From NCBI GenBank assembly GCA_008125075.1, contig VLTH01000003.1, positions 458,718 to 522,717 on the forward strand: DNA of 64,000 nt, given 5' to 3'. Position numbers and translations under genes: made by a program. Positions within the stretch are counted from its first letter, which is position 1, and the number at the start of each line of letters is the position of its first letter. A model generated the notes under the pieces. The model did no database searches. It was not told the DNA's origin and saw only the letters and a program-made list of their open reading frames with translations. Positions 45,691-56,058 of the stretch are shown piece after piece. This stretch comes from Acetivibrio alkalicellulosi (GTDB lineage Bacteria; Bacillota; Clostridia; Acetivibrionales; Acetivibrionaceae).

Positions 45691-45799
45691 ATTTTAGATT
45701 TTAGAGAATAATCCAGACATAAAAGGTAAGGATATGATACTAAAACTTATTTAAAAGAATGGTAAATAAAAATACTAGTTTCCTTTTATGGAGGTAGAT

Positions 45800-46264
45800 A
45801 TGGCAAAAAAAAATATTGAAGAAATTGTAACTGGTTTGGCACAGCCCATTGTAGAAAAATATTTATTTGAATTAGTAGACGTTGAGTTTTTAAAGGAAGG
45901 ATCAAGTTGGTACTTAAGGATCTATATAGACAAACCAGGAGGTATAGCCATTGACGATTGCAAGGTTGTTAGTGAAGAAATAAGTGATTTGCTGGATAAA
46001 GAAGATCCAATTTCTCAGAGCTATTTTCTTGAGGTATCTTCACCTGGACTAGAAAGACCTCTTAAAAAGGATTCTGATTTTGAAAAGTTTAAAGGTGAGT
46101 TAGTTGAAGTTAAATTATTTAAGGCTTACGATGGCAAAAAAATATTTGAAGGCGAACTCGTGGGATTGATAGATAATAAAATAGTTATAAAATTTGATGA
46201 CAAGGAAACAATTGAATTTGAAAGAGAAAAGGTTTCATTGATAAGAAGGTCTATTAGATTTTGA
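45800..46264 (+). CDS. rimP: Ribosome maturation factor RimP
   Basis: This 154-residue 30S assembly factor has VDVEFLKEGSSWYLRIYIDK..., DCKVVSEEISDLLD, then YFLEVSSPGLERPLKKDSDFEKF, the family signature, and an SH3-like end. I chose the ATG at 45800 because GGAGGT lies 5 bases upstream and the protein then starts MAKKNIEE. It is first in the nusA-infB operon. Confidence 0.94.
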   Translation: MAKKNIEEIVTGLAQPIVEKYLFELVDVEFLKEGSSWYLRIYIDKPGGIAIDDCKVVSEEISDLLDKEDPISQSYFLEVSSPGLERPLKKDSDFEKFKGELVEVKLFKAYDGKKIFEGELVGLIDNKIVIKFDDKETIEFEREKVSLIRRSIRF

Positions 46265-46301
46265 ATGTTTACTTACTGAAATAAAACAAGGAGGTTCTAA
46301 A

Positions 46302-47432
46302 ATGAGTGCGGATTTGATTCATGCATTGGAACAATTAGAAAAAGAAAAGGGAATTGATAAAGAAGTATTAATAGAGGCTATAGAGGCAGCTTTAATATCT
46401 GCCTATAAAAGAAATTTTGGTTCTTCTCAAAACGTAAGAGTTGTGATTGATCGTCAAAGTGGAGATTTTAAGGTGTATGCCTTAAAAAGGGTAACTGTAG
46501 ATCCCCAAGATGAACATTCAGATATATCAATTGATAACGCAAAAAGAATAAATGCTGATTTTGAAGAAGATGATGTGGCTGAAATTGAGGTTACACCTAA
46601 AAAATTTGGTAGAATAGCTGCTCAGACAGCTAAACAGGTTGTAGTTCAGCGTATAAGGGAAGCTGAAAGGGGTATTATCTTTGATGAGTTTTCCAACAAA
46701 GAAGGTGAAATTGTAACTGGGATTGTACAAAGAATTGAAAGAAAGAATGTAATTATTGACCTTGGAAAAACTGAGGCTGTGCTTGCTCCTACAGAACAAG
46801 TACCTGGAGAAGAATACAAGTTTAATGATAGAATAAAAACATATATAATAGAGGTAAAAAAGACTACAAAAGGCCCACAAATTATGGTGTCGAGGACACA
46901 TCCAGGACTTATAAAAAGACTGTTTGAACTTGAAGTACCAGAAATTCACGAGGGTATTGTTGAACTTAAAAGTATTTCTAGAGAGCCTGGATCAAGAACA
47001 AAGATTGCTGTTTACTCAAGAGATGATAATGTTGATCCGGTTGGTGCATGTGTAGGACAAAAAGGAACAAGAGTTCAAGCAATTGTAGATGAACTTCGAG
47101 GTGAAAAAATAGATATAATAAAGTGGAGCAGCAATGCTAAAGACTATATTTCAAGTAGTTTAAGTCCTGCTAAAGTAGTTAGAGTAGACGCAAATGAAGA
47201 AGAAAAGACCGCTAAAGTAACAGTTCCTGATTTTCAATTATCATTAGCTATTGGTAAAGAAGGTCAAAATGCAAGACTGGCTGCAAAGTTAACTGGCTGG
47301 AAAATTGATATAAAGAGTGAATCACAGCTTAGAGCTACTATTGAGCAGCAGCTATTGAATTTTGATGGCGGATATGTTCATGAAGACAATTTTGAAGAAG
47401 ATGATTTATATAAGGTGAAATCAGAAGAGTAG
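46302..47432 (+). CDS. nusA: Transcription termination/antitermination factor NusA
   Basis: This 376-residue RNA polymerase partner has the N-terminal domain (ALEQLEKEKGIDKEVLIEAI), an S1 domain (EIVTGIVQRIERKNVIIDLG), and KH1 and KH2 domains (DPVGACVGQKGTRVQAIV, AIGKEGQNARLAAKLTGWKIDI). It lacks the extra C-terminal repeats of enterobacterial NusA, as is normal for Firmicutes. Confidence 0.96.
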   Translation: MSADLIHALEQLEKEKGIDKEVLIEAIEAALISAYKRNFGSSQNVRVVIDRQSGDFKVYALKRVTVDPQDEHSDISIDNAKRINADFEEDDVAEIEVTPKKFGRIAAQTAKQVVVQRIREAERGIIFDEFSNKEGEIVTGIVQRIERKNVIIDLGKTEAVLAPTEQVPGEEYKFNDRIKTYIIEVKKTTKGPQIMVSRTHPGLIKRLFELEVPEIHEGIVELKSISREPGSRTKIAVYSRDDNVDPVGACVGQKGTRVQAIVDELRGEKIDIIKWSSNAKDYISSSLSPAKVVRVDANEEEKTAKVTVPDFQLSLAIGKEGQNARLAAKLTGWKIDIKSESQLRATIEQQLLNFDGGYVHEDNFEEDDLYKVKSEE

Positions 47433-47483
47433 TTTTTAAGCTATTAATCAGAATAAACAAGTTCTTTTAGGAAGTGATAAATA

Positions 47484-47756
47484 GTGAAAATGAAAAAGAT
47501 TCCAATGAGAATGTGTATTGGATGTCAGGAAATGAAACCAAAAAAAGAACTAATTAGAATAGTAAAAAATAAAGAGAACGAAATCTCAATAGATTTCATG
47601 GGAAAGAAACCTGGTAGAGGGGCTTATGTCTGCAAAATAACTGACTGTTTTGAAAAAGCCAGAAGGGCAAAGAGGCTTGAAAGGGCATTTGAAACTTCTA
47701 TTGATGATGAGATATATGAAGCATTAAAGAGAGAATTGGAGGAGGATAATGACTGA
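47484..47756 (+). CDS. rnpM: YlxR/RnpM RNA-binding protein
   Basis: This 90-residue basic protein has the YlxR signature MRMCIGCQEMKPKKELIRIV and GRGAYVCKITDCFEKA. In Bacillus the protein binds RNase P RNA and modulates its activity. Its stop overlaps the start of ylxQ by 8 bp. The start codon is a GTG behind GGAAGTG. Confidence 0.88.
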   Translation: MKMKKIPMRMCIGCQEMKPKKELIRIVKNKENEISIDFMGKKPGRGAYVCKITDCFEKARRAKRLERAFETSIDDEIYEALKRELEEDND

Positions 47757-48099
47757 TAAAGTATACTCTTTTCTAGGGTTAGCCAGGAAGGCTAATAAGC
47801 TTGTTTCCGGTGATGAAACATGTGAAAGATTTCTAAATACAGGGAAGGTTAAATTAATTATTGTAGCAGAAGATGCTTCTGACAATACAAAAAAAAAGTT
47901 TAATGATGCATGTAAGTATAGAAATATTCACATAAGATTTTTCGGCACAAAAGAGTTGCTAGGTAAATACATCGGAAAAGGAATAAATTCGGTATTAGCT
48001 ATACTGGATAAAGGGTTTTCCATTCGTTTAATGGAAATGCTAGACAATGAGAATATCGTATGCGGGGGTGAATATATTGACAAAAAAAAGAGTTTATGA
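47749..48099 (+). CDS. ylxQ: L7Ae-like ribosomal protein YlxQ
   Basis: This 116-residue L7Ae/L30e-fold RNA-binding protein ([39 protein letters not shown]) probably binds kink-turns in ribosomal RNA. It overlaps rnpM at its start and infB at its end, which implies tight translational coupling across the operon. Confidence 0.85.
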   Translation: MTDKVYSFLGLARKANKLVSGDETCERFLNTGKVKLIIVAEDASDNTKKKFNDACKYRNIHIRFFGTKELLGKYIGKGINSVLAILDKGFSIRLMEMLDNENIVCGGEYIDKKKSL

Positions 48100-51000
48100 G
48101 CTTGCGAAGGAATTAAATACTACTAGCAAAAGACTAATGGAGAAATTATCCGAAGTAAACGTAGTTGTCAAAAATCATATGAGTCTGCTTGAGGAAAATG
48201 AATTAAATAGATTATATGATCACATTGGAATCATTAGACATGATGAAGAAGATAAAGGTCTAGGTAATGAGGATAAAAAAATAGCTCCTATAATAAAGCA
48301 AAATGAAGAGTTAAAAAGAGAGACAAAAAAAGAAACAAAAAATGCACCAAGGATAATAAGAAAAACAGAGATTAATTTAGATTCTGTAAGTGATATGAAT
48401 CAGTCCAATGAAAAAAAAGCTGATAGTTTTAAAAATCAGCGAAGGGATGGAAAGGGAGCTAACAATCGTAGAAAAAATGAATATGTTAAAGTCGCCCCTG
48501 CAACATCAGGATTAAGACCAGGCTTTGTAAGAGAAACAAAACCAGAATTTAAAAAGGTTGATAACATGGAGAAAGAAGTTAAAGCTGTTAACAAGGAACT
48601 TGAAAAAGTAATTCTTGAACCAAAAGCTGAAGAAGTTGTGAAAACTGAAAAAGGCATTGGAAATTCAGATATTTTAAAAGATGAAAGGAAGAATGAAGCT
48701 ATTAAAACAAAATATGATGAAAATAATACAATTGCAATTGATGAGACTATTAAAACTAAATCATCGGATGTTTCTAGTCAGGATTTAACAAATCAAAACA
48801 AGCAATCAAGTGAAATAAAACTTGAACAAAAAATTAATGAAAATCAAGAAACATCTAAGGGTAATGAAGAGATAAAGAAGTTTGTAACCGATAACGAAAA
48901 ACCTCAGGAAAAGAAACAAGGTTTTAATAACAATAGTTATGATAATAGGCAGAATTCTTCGGGGCAAAATATAAACAACAGACAAACTTCTTCGAGGCCA
49001 AATACAAATAACAGACAAACTTATTCAGGGCAAAATGCAAATAACAGACAAACTTATTCAGGGCCAAATACAAATAACAGACAAACGTCTTCAGGGCAAA
49101 ATACAAATAATAGACAAACGTCTTCAGGTCCAAATTCAAACAATAGGCAGAATTATTCAGGGCCAAATACAAATAACAGGCAGAATTATTCAGGGCCAAA
49201 TGCAAATAACAGGCAGACTTCTCCAGGACAAAATGCAAATAATAGACAGACTTCTCCTGGGCAAAATGCAAACAACAATAAAAGGCCTGACCATAAAAAT
49301 AAGGACTTTGTAAAGAGAGATTCTTCAGGCTCACAAGGAGGCAAATTTGGTAATAGACCTATGGGAGATAAGGATAAGCGAACACCTAATAAACCATTAG
49401 AAATTCCAAAACCTGAGTTAACTCCTTTACAAAAAGAAGAATTAAACAATCAACGTGGTGAAAGACGAAGTTTTAAAGACACCACTAAAGAAGTGAAAAG
49501 AGATACTAATAGACCATTAAAAGGTTTTAATACAGGTAAAAATAAAAATAAGCCTGTAAAAAATGCTTTTTCTGATAAAAAAGAAGTATCTGAAGTACTT
49601 TCGGAAGATTACATCTTAGAAGAATTCTATGACGATGGAGTAAAAAAAGTCAGAAGAGTTAGTAAGGGGAAAAAAGAAGAAAAGAATAAAAAGCATATTC
49701 CTCCAAGGGCTGTATTAACGTCAGTTACATTACCTGAGGTAATGACAGTTAAGGAATTGGCTGAATCACTTAAAAAAGCTGCCACAGAAGTAATTAAAAA
49801 GTTAATTGGATTAGGGATTATGGCAACACTTAACCAAGAAATTGATTTTGATACGGCATCAGTTATAGCTGATGAATATGGTATTAAAACTGAAAAAGAA
49901 ATAGTGGTTAATGAAGAGGATATTCTCTTTGATGATTCAGAAGAAGAAAATGAAGAGGATCTTTTGCCTAGACCTCCTGTTGTAGTAGTTATGGGGCATG
50001 TTGACCATGGTAAAACTTCACTTTTAGATGCTATAAAAGAAACTAATGTTATTGACAGTGAAGCTGGTGGAATTACTCAACATATTGGAGCGTACATGGT
50101 AAAAGTTAACGATAGGAATATTACATTCCTTGATACACCTGGACATGAAGCTTTTACAGCTATGAGAGCCAGAGGTGCTCAGGTAACTGATGTTGCAATA
50201 TTAGTAGTTGCAGCCGATGATGGAGTAATGCCTCAAACGGTAGAGGCTATAAACCATGCAAAGGCAGCAAATGTAACTATAATTGTAGCAATTAATAAGA
50301 TGGATAAGCCAGGGGCTAATCCTGACAGGGTAAAACAGGAGTTAACTGAACACGGGCTGGTTTCAGAGGAATGGGGCGGAGAAACTATTTGTGTAGAAGT
50401 CTCAGCTAAGAACAAAACTAATATTGATCATCTGCTGGAAATGGTACTTTTAGCAGCTGATATGCTTGAACTAAAAGCAAATCCAAATAAGCAGGCTAAG
50501 GGTACTGTAATAGAGGCAAAACTTGATAAGGACAGGGGACCTATAGCTACTATGTTGGTTCAGAGAGGAACATTAAATCAGGGAGATTCTATTGTTACTG
50601 GTATGTTAGTTGGTAGAATAAGGGCAATGGTAGATGATAAGGGACATAAGATTATTAATGCAGGCCCATCAACTCCAGTTGAGATACTTGGACTTCCTGA
50701 AGTACCTGAAGCAGGAGAGATATTTTATGCTATTACTGATGAAAAAATTGCTAAACAACTTGCGGAAAAAAGAAAATTGAAGCAAAGAGAGCAACATTTA
50801 AATTCTACAGCGAGAGTTTCATTAGATGATTTGTTTAATCAGATAAAATCAGGAAATGTAAAAGAATTGAATATTATTGTAAAAGCAGATGTTCAAGGTT
50901 CTGTTGAAGCAGTAAAACAGTCATTGGGAAAACTCACCAACGATGAAGTTAGAGTAAGAATAGTACATGGAGGAGTTGGTGCTATTACTGAGTCAGACGT

Positions 51001-51466
51001 GACTTTAGCTCTGGTTTCAAACGCAATAATAATTGGTTTTAATGTTAGACCTGCTGGAAATGTTGCAGATATTGCAAAAGAATCTGGAGTAGACTTAAGG
51101 CTTTATAGAATTATTTATAATGCAATTGAAGATATTGAAGCAGCCATGAAAGGAATGCTTGATCCTACATTTAAAGAAGTGGTGCTTGGACATGTTGAAA
51201 TTCGCCAGATATTTAAAGTTTCAGGTATTGGAACAATTGGTGGTGGATATGTGATTGATGGAAAAGTAGTAAGAAATGCCGATATTAGGCTTGTAAGAGA
51301 TGACATTGTTGTTCATGAAGGAAAACTTGCATCACTTAAGAGATTTAAGGATGATGTCAAAGAAGTTGCTCAAGGATACGAATGTGGTTTTTCATTAGAG
51401 AGATATAACGATATTAAAGAAGGCGACATTGTTGAAGCCTTTACTATGGAAGAGGTTAAAAAATAG
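48077..51466 (+). CDS. infB: Translation initiation factor IF-2 with Asn-rich repeat tract
   Basis: This 1129-residue IF-2 places initiator tRNA on the ribosome. A short N-terminal IF2_N motif ([22 protein letters not shown]) is followed by about 450 charged residues. These include roughly ten 12-residue NNRQ(T/N)xSGPN(T/A) repeats (about 290-405). A second IF2_N motif and the GTPase ([18 protein letters not shown] near 640, [14 protein letters not shown]) follow, then domains II to IV. The TTG at 48077 is chosen because GGGGGTG lies just upstream and the product starts as in other IF-2s. It overlaps ylxQ by 23 bp. The repeat tract is unusual in length and regularity. Confidence 0.95.
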   Translation: MTKKRVYELAKELNTTSKRLMEKLSEVNVVVKNHMSLLEENELNRLYDHIGIIRHDEEDKGLGNEDKKIAPIIKQNEELKRETKKETKNAPRIIRKTEINLDSVSDMNQSNEKKADSFKNQRRDGKGANNRRKNEYVKVAPATSGLRPGFVRETKPEFKKVDNMEKEVKAVNKELEKVILEPKAEEVVKTEKGIGNSDILKDERKNEAIKTKYDENNTIAIDETIKTKSSDVSSQDLTNQNKQSSEIKLEQKINENQETSKGNEEIKKFVTDNEKPQEKKQGFNNNSYDNRQNSSGQNINNRQTSSRPNTNNRQTYSGQNANNRQTYSGPNTNNRQTSSGQNTNNRQTSSGPNSNNRQNYSGPNTNNRQNYSGPNANNRQTSPGQNANNRQTSPGQNANNNKRPDHKNKDFVKRDSSGSQGGKFGNRPMGDKDKRTPNKPLEIPKPELTPLQKEELNNQRGERRSFKDTTKEVKRDTNRPLKGFNTGKNKNKPVKNAFSDKKEVSEVLSEDYILEEFYDDGVKKVRRVSKGKKEEKNKKHIPPRAVLTSVTLPEVMTVKELAESLKKAATEVIKKLIGLGIMATLNQEIDFDTASVIADEYGIKTEKEIVVNEEDILFDDSEEENEEDLLPRPPVVVVMGHVDHGKTSLLDAIKETNVIDSEAGGITQHIGAYMVKVNDRNITFLDTPGHEAFTAMRARGAQVTDVAILVVAADDGVMPQTVEAINHAKAANVTIIVAINKMDKPGANPDRVKQELTEHGLVSEEWGGETICVEVSAKNKTNIDHLLEMVLLAADMLELKANPNKQAKGTVIEAKLDKDRGPIATMLVQRGTLNQGDSIVTGMLVGRIRAMVDDKGHKIINAGPSTPVEILGLPEVPEAGEIFYAITDEKIAKQLAEKRKLKQREQHLNSTARVSLDDLFNQIKSGNVKELNIIVKADVQGSVEAVKQSLGKLTNDEVRVRIVHGGVGAITESDVTLALVSNAIIIGFNVRPAGNVADIAKESGVDLRLYRIIYNAIEDIEAAMKGMLDPTFKEVVLGHVEIRQIFKVSGIGTIGGGYVIDGKVVRNADIRLVRDDIVVHEGKLASLKRFKDDVKEVAQGYECGFSLERYNDIKEGDIVEAFTMEEVKK
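48943..49278 (+). repeat. 36-bp tandem repeat inside infB
   Basis: About nine to ten in-frame units of AATAACAGACAAACTTATTC-like sequence followed by AGGGCCAAATACA encode NNRQ-T-x-SGPNT. Units differ by a few bases. The period is a multiple of three, so gains or losses keep the frame. Confidence 0.85.
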
Positions 51467-51481
51467 AAAAACATTTTAAGA

Positions 51482-51535
51482 TTAAACATTCATAAGCAAA
51501 AAGCTTATGGACACAGGATAAAAAAGTATTATTTA
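51482..51535. repeat. Family B repeat fragment before rbfA
   Basis: AACATTCATAAGCAAAAAGCTTATG followed by ACACAGGATAAAAAAGTATTAT resembles the 55-bp units at 40209 and 40353. It lies between infB and the rbfA ribosome site. Confidence 0.5.
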
Positions 51536-51550
51536 TTAGGAGTGTTTTAG

Positions 51551-51889
51551 ATGGACAGAATTATGCGTATTTCGTTAGAAATAAAAAGAGAAATTAGCAA
51601 TATCATTCAAAACGAACTAAAAGATCCAAGGCTTTCGAAGCTTATAAGCGTGACGCATGTAAATGTTACAAAGGACTTGCGTTATGCTAAGGTTTATGTA
51701 AGTATTATGGGAAGTGATCAGGAGAAGAAGGAGTCTTTAGACGGACTAAAGAGCGCTGCCAGCTTTATAAGACGAGAGATTGCACAAAGGATTGAAATAC
51801 GTTATACTCCAGAAGTTCAATTTGAACTGGATAATTCTATTGAGCATGGAGCATATATAACAAAGCTAATAAATGATATAAATGAATAA
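51551..51889 (+). CDS. rbfA: Ribosome-binding factor A
   Basis: This 112-residue KH-like protein is needed for late 30S maturation. It has MRISLEIKREISNIIQNELKDPRL, SVTHVNVTKDLRYAKVYVSIMG and FIRREIAQRIEIRYTPEVQFELDNSIEHG. It continues the operon after infB. Its stop lies 1-2 bases before a family A repeat. Confidence 0.95.
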   Translation: MDRIMRISLEIKREISNIIQNELKDPRLSKLISVTHVNVTKDLRYAKVYVSIMGSDQEKKESLDGLKSAASFIRREIAQRIEIRYTPEVQFELDNSIEHGAYITKLINDINE

Positions 51890-51890
51890 G

Positions 51891-52155
51891 TAAAATATTA
51901 CTTCCGCTTTTTATTAGAAGTCTTGGAACAAAGTGAAAGACTTAAAAGCGAAAGGGCTCAATGCCCTGAGCTTTTCATTAGAAGTCTTGGAACAAAGTGA
52001 AAGACTTAAAAGCGAAAGGGCTCGATGCCCTGAGCTTTTCATTAGAAGTCTTGGAACAAAGTGAAAGACTTAAAAGCGAAAGGGCTCAATGCCCTGAGCT
52101 TTTCATTAGAAGTGTTAGCTTGACATAAGCTAACACTTAGTGGAAGTTTTGTTTT
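51891..52155. repeat. Family A repeat R5 expanded by 64-bp tandem units
   Basis: The outer parts match family A (AAAATATTACTTCCGCTTTT on the left, AGTGGAAGTTTTG on the right). The centre holds three nearly identical 64-bp units starting at ATTAGAAG at 51913, 51977 and 52041, with a partial fourth at 52105. Each unit can form two hairpins, AAGTCTT/AAGACTT and AGGGC/GCCCT. The last partial unit ends in a GTTAGCTTGACATAAGCTAAC hairpin. Confidence 0.85.
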
Positions 52156-52216
52156 ACTAGTGATAAAGACACTAGTTGGTGCTAGCTAGAGGAATAAATG
52201 TTTAGGAGTTTTATAC

Positions 52217-53173
52217 ATGGTTGAAAATAATATTATTTGTGTTATAAACAAGGCGGAAAGTATTGCTGTTTTACCCCATATATCAATTGATGGAGATGCA
52301 CTTGGTTCAAGTCTGGCAATTGCCTATGCAATTAAAAAACTAGGTAAAAAAGTTAAGGTGTATACTGAAGAGAATATTCCATTAAGTTATAGTTTTCTGC
52401 CCGGAAAAGATTTTGTAACAGTATATGACGGTAATGCTGATAAATTTGATTTAGTGTTGGCTTTAGACACAGGAGATATTGATAGGCTGGGTAAAAGAGT
52501 AGAAATTTTTAATGGTGGAAGTACCACGGTAAATATAGATCACCATGCAACTAATACAGAGTTTGCAGAAATTAACTTTGTAAAAACTGGTTCCTCTGCT
52601 ACAGGTGAAATAATTTATCAGCTAATAAAGATGATGGGACTATCCTTGTGTAAAGAAATGGCTACTTGTATTTATGTTGCAATAACAACTGATACAGGTG
52701 GCTTTAGATATAGTAATACAACATCTATTACTCATCAGATAGTGGCAGACCTTATAAACAACGGAGTTGATGTTGCAGCAATTTCACAGTTGTTGTTTGA
52801 AACCATATCTTTGTCTAAAGTAAAGCTTATGGGGATGGCAATAGATACTTTGGAGATGCTAGAAAGTGGAAGAGTAGCGTTTATTACTATAACAGATACT
52901 ATGTTAATAAATGCAGGTGCTAAAGAAGAAGAATGTGACGGAATAGTAAATATAGGAAGAAATATACGAGATGTTGAAGTTGCCGTTGTTGTTAGGCAAA
53001 ATGATGAAAACCAATTTAAAATTAATTTAAGATCTAAAAAGTATGTAGATGTCTCAATTATAGCAAACAAGCTTGGTGGCGGTGGGCATAAAAAAGCTGC
53101 TGGGTGTATTGTAAAGGGAGACATGGATGGCGTTAAAGAAATGATTATAAGGGAGATTAGAGAAGTTTTATAG
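52217..53173 (+). CDS. nrnA: Bifunctional oligoribonuclease / pAp phosphatase NrnA
   Basis: This 318-residue DHH/DHHA1 phosphoesterase degrades nano-RNAs and 3',5'-pAp. It has HISIDGDALGSSLAI, LALDTGDIDRLG, VNIDHHATNTEFA (the DHH motif) and the DHHA1 motif GGGGHKKAAGC. It follows rbfA as in Bacillus-like clusters. The ribosome site is TAGGAG. Confidence 0.9.
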   Translation: MVENNIICVINKAESIAVLPHISIDGDALGSSLAIAYAIKKLGKKVKVYTEENIPLSYSFLPGKDFVTVYDGNADKFDLVLALDTGDIDRLGKRVEIFNGGSTTVNIDHHATNTEFAEINFVKTGSSATGEIIYQLIKMMGLSLCKEMATCIYVAITTDTGGFRYSNTTSITHQIVADLINNGVDVAAISQLLFETISLSKVKLMGMAIDTLEMLESGRVAFITITDTMLINAGAKEEECDGIVNIGRNIRDVEVAVVVRQNDENQFKINLRSKKYVDVSIIANKLGGGGHKKAAGCIVKGDMDGVKEMIIREIREVL

Positions 53174-53175
53174 AT

Positions 53176-54066
53176 ATGAATGGTGTAATTAATGTGTTAA
53201 AGCCTTCAGGGATGACATCCTTTGACGTAGTTGGATATTTAAGAAGCGTATTGAAGATAAAAAAAATAGGACATACTGGAACTTTAGATCCAGCTGCAGT
53301 AGGTGTGCTTCCAATTTGCATAGGCAAGGCTACAAAGGCGATAGAGTATTTAATTGATAAGAATAAGGTATATAGAACAGAAATGATACTAGGTGTTTCT
53401 ACTGATACTCAAGATGCTACAGGAAATGTAATTAAAAGAAGTGTGGTGAATGTTTCCTGTGAAGATATTGAAAAGGCTCTTGAATCGTTTATTGGTAAAT
53501 ATGATCAGATTCCACCTATGTATTCTGCTGTAAAAGTGAATGGTAAAAAGCTTTACCAACTGGCTAGAAAAGGAATATCAGTAGAAAGACAGTCAAGACA
53601 GGTTGAGGTTTTTTTTATTGATGTTTTACATATAAAAGGAAATACTGTGATATTTGATGTTGGATGTTCTAAGGGAACATATATCAGAACCCTATGTTCA
53701 GATGTAGGAGACATTCTTGGATGTGGTGGACATATGTCATTTCTTTTAAGAAAAGAGTCAGGGGTGTTTGGACTTGACACAGCATTAACTTTAGAAGAGA
53801 TAGACATGCTTGCTTCTAAAGGATGTCTGCATGAAAAAATAATTCCAATTGAGGAATTATTTAAAGACTATAATAAAATAACATTGAATAAATTAGATAC
53901 TAAAAGATTTATGAATGGAGTTAAAATAGTTATTGATAGTAAATATATAGGTATATGCCAAAGTTTAAAAGTTTATGGAGATGACGGAGCTTTTATTGCT
54001 TTAGGAGAAACTTATGAAAATAAAGACAATGATGTAGTGTTAAAACTAAAGAAATTTTTTAGTTAA
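53176..54066 (+). CDS. truB: tRNA pseudouridine(55) synthase
   Basis: This 296-residue enzyme makes pseudouridine 55 in the T-loop. It has INVLKPSGMTSFDVV, KKIGHTGTLDPAAVGVLPIC (catalytic Asp in GTLDP), PPMYSAVKVNGKKLYQLAR and CSKGTYIRTLCSDVG. It starts two bases after the nrnA stop. Its TAA stop opens a family A repeat. Confidence 0.95.
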   Translation: MNGVINVLKPSGMTSFDVVGYLRSVLKIKKIGHTGTLDPAAVGVLPICIGKATKAIEYLIDKNKVYRTEMILGVSTDTQDATGNVIKRSVVNVSCEDIEKALESFIGKYDQIPPMYSAVKVNGKKLYQLARKGISVERQSRQVEVFFIDVLHIKGNTVIFDVGCSKGTYIRTLCSDVGDILGCGGHMSFLLRKESGVFGLDTALTLEEIDMLASKGCLHEKIIPIEELFKDYNKITLNKLDTKRFMNGVKIVIDSKYIGICQSLKVYGDDGAFIALGETYENKDNDVVLKLKKFFS

Positions 54067-54170
54067 GGATTAGGTGAAATATTACTTCTACTTTTCACGT
54101 GGCCTATTTGGCATCAAATAAGGCATGTGGTGAAATAGTACTGGAAGTTATATTTTCAACAATCCTAAGT
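54064..54170. repeat. Family A palindromic repeat, copy R6
   Basis: This copy shows the family best. It has terminal inverted ends (TTAAGGATT on the left, AATCCTAA on the right), AAATATTACTTCTACTTTTC, the core GGCCTATTTGGCATCAAATA, then GTGAAATAGTACTGGAAG and TTATATTTTC. The truB stop is its first bases. Confidence 0.8.
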
Positions 54171-54205
54171 TTATTGCAAGTGATTGTATAGAAAAAGGGA
54201 AAAAT

Positions 54206-55147
54206 ATGAAGATAATTAGCGGTTCAAATTTACAATGTAAAAGCATGAAACAAACAGGTGTAGGACTAGGCAATTTTGATGGTTTGCATATTGGTCATAT
54301 GACATTAATTAATATGCTGATAAATGAATGTACTTTAAATTCATTAGAATCATTAATATATACTTTTACCAAACATCCTGAAAATATAATTAGAAAGAAA
54401 TTATTTACGCCTTTGATTACCACCGTTAATCAAAAAGTCGAGCTTTTGTCTCAAACTTCATTGGATTATATATGCTTTGAAGAATTTGACGAGAATTACT
54501 CAAGAATTAAGCCAGAGGTTTTTGTTAAAGAGATTCTTGTGGAAAGGCTTAAAATGAAGGTGGCAGTAGCAGGCTATAACTATAGATTTGGCTATAAGGG
54601 CGAGGGAAATGTTGAGATGCTTAAAGAACTTGGCAAAAGACTTGATTTTAGGGTAGTGGTTGTTCCTCAAGTTAAGATAGAGGATGAGATTGTTAGTAGT
54701 ACAATCATTAGAAAATATATAAAAAAAGGTAATATGGATAATGTTTTAGCTCTTTTGGGAAGATACTATTGTATTGAAGGGAAAGTTAAAGAGGGTAAAA
54801 AAATAGGAAGAAAACTAGGATTTCCAACAGCAAATATTTATCCTGAGGGTCATATTATTATACCTGGAGATGGTGTTTATATCACAAAAACAACAGTTGC
54901 AGATCAATCCTATGTTAGCGTGACAAATGTTGGAAACAATCCTACTTTTCCAGGAGAAAACAAAAAAAGTATTGAAACATATATATTGGATTTTGAAAAT
55001 GATTTTTATGGTGTAGATATAAAAGTTTTTTTTATTAAAAAGATAAGAGGAGAAAAAACATTTAAGAATTCTGAACAATTAGTTGCTCAAATACAAAAAG
55101 ATGTTATAACAGTAAGAGAATACTTTGGGAGTGATTTATGTAGATGA
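54206..55147 (+). CDS. ribF: Bifunctional riboflavin kinase / FAD synthetase
   Basis: This 313-residue enzyme makes FMN and then FAD. The adenylyltransferase half has LGNFDGLHIGHM and AGYNYRFGYKGEG. The kinase half has KIGRKLGFPTANI, then PGDGVYITKT and the YILDFENDFYG segment. It is normal in length. Its stop overlaps the next start as ATGA. Confidence 0.93.
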   Translation: MKIISGSNLQCKSMKQTGVGLGNFDGLHIGHMTLINMLINECTLNSLESLIYTFTKHPENIIRKKLFTPLITTVNQKVELLSQTSLDYICFEEFDENYSRIKPEVFVKEILVERLKMKVAVAGYNYRFGYKGEGNVEMLKELGKRLDFRVVVVPQVKIEDEIVSSTIIRKYIKKGNMDNVLALLGRYYCIEGKVKEGKKIGRKLGFPTANIYPEGHIIIPGDGVYITKTTVADQSYVSVTNVGNNPTFPGENKKSIETYILDFENDFYGVDIKVFFIKKIRGEKTFKNSEQLVAQIQKDVITVREYFGSDLCR

Positions 55148-56058
55148 GAAAGATTGTTAGTGTAAGCATAGGTTCTTCCCTCCGGAATAAATGCGTTGAA
55201 GTTGATATATCAGGACAGAAGTACCGTATTGAGAGAATAGGAACAGACGGCGATATAAAAAAGGCTATTTCAATTATAAAAGAATTGGACGGTAAGGTTG
55301 ATGCTTTTGGTTTAGGAGGCATAGATATATATTTAACTGGAGCAGGGAGTACGAAGTATATTCTAAAGGATGCATTACCTATTATTAATGCTGCTGCTAT
55401 AACACCTATTGTTGATGGAAGTGGAGTTAAAAATACACTTGAATATATAGTAATTAATTATTTAAATGAAAACAAAATTATTAATTTTAATGACAAAAAA
55501 GTATTGGTCACATGTGCCACAGATAGATTTAAGCTGACACAAGCCTTTTTAGATAACAATTGTAAAGTTATTATGGGAGACTTGATTTTTGCATTAGGCA
55601 TTCCAATAGGGATAAGAAACATTAACGTATTAAAGGTAATTATTAAAATTTTAATGCCTGTTATTTCAAGACTGCCATTTAAAATATTATATCCGACAGG
55701 AACCAAACAGACTAAGATAAATAGCAAGAAGTATAGAAAATTTTATTATAATGCAGATATTATTGCAGGAGATTTTCATTATATAAAGAAGTTCATGCCA
55801 GAGGATCTTTCAGGGAAAACAATTATAACAAATACTGTAACAAGTGATGATGTTGAGTTAATGAAGCAAAGAGGAGTAGAATTGCTAGTAACAACAACAC
55901 CAGAATGGGAAGGAAGGTCTTTTGGGACAAATGTCATTGAGGCAATTATTGTTAGTAATTTTGATAAAAAACAGGATGAGTTAAGTGAAAATGATTATAT
56001 AAAAATGATAGATAAACTGGGCATAAAACCTAGTGTTCAACACCTAAATAATGTCTAA
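55144..56058 (+). CDS. Quinate 5-dehydrogenase-like protein
   Basis: This 304-residue protein belongs to a group often annotated as quinate 5-dehydrogenase in Firmicutes. It starts RKIVSVSIGSS and contains RIGTDGDIKKAISIIKELDG, DAFGLGGIDIYL and the C-terminal TTTPEWEGRSFGTNVIEA. No catalytic role is evident from the sequence, and the annotation name is probably not experimentally based. It overlaps ribF by 4 bp. Its stop lies within a partial family A repeat and a terminator follows. Confidence 0.7.
   Translation: MRKIVSVSIGSSLRNKCVEVDISGQKYRIERIGTDGDIKKAISIIKELDGKVDAFGLGGIDIYLTGAGSTKYILKDALPIINAAAITPIVDGSGVKNTLEYIVINYLNENKIINFNDKKVLVTCATDRFKLTQAFLDNNCKVIMGDLIFALGIPIGIRNINVLKVIIKILMPVISRLPFKILYPTGTKQTKINSKKYRKFYYNADIIAGDFHYIKKFMPEDLSGKTIITNTVTSDDVELMKQRGVELLVTTTPEWEGRSFGTNVIEAIIVSNFDKKQDELSENDYIKMIDKLGIKPSVQHLNNV

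Noticed and set aside
48943-49278. Regular repeats resembling a CRISPR array
   Set aside because: The repeats are in frame within infB, contiguous without unique spacers, and encode a peptide repeat.
51913-52140. 64-bp repeats as a CRISPR array
   Set aside because: Units are tandem with no variable spacers, and no cas genes are near.
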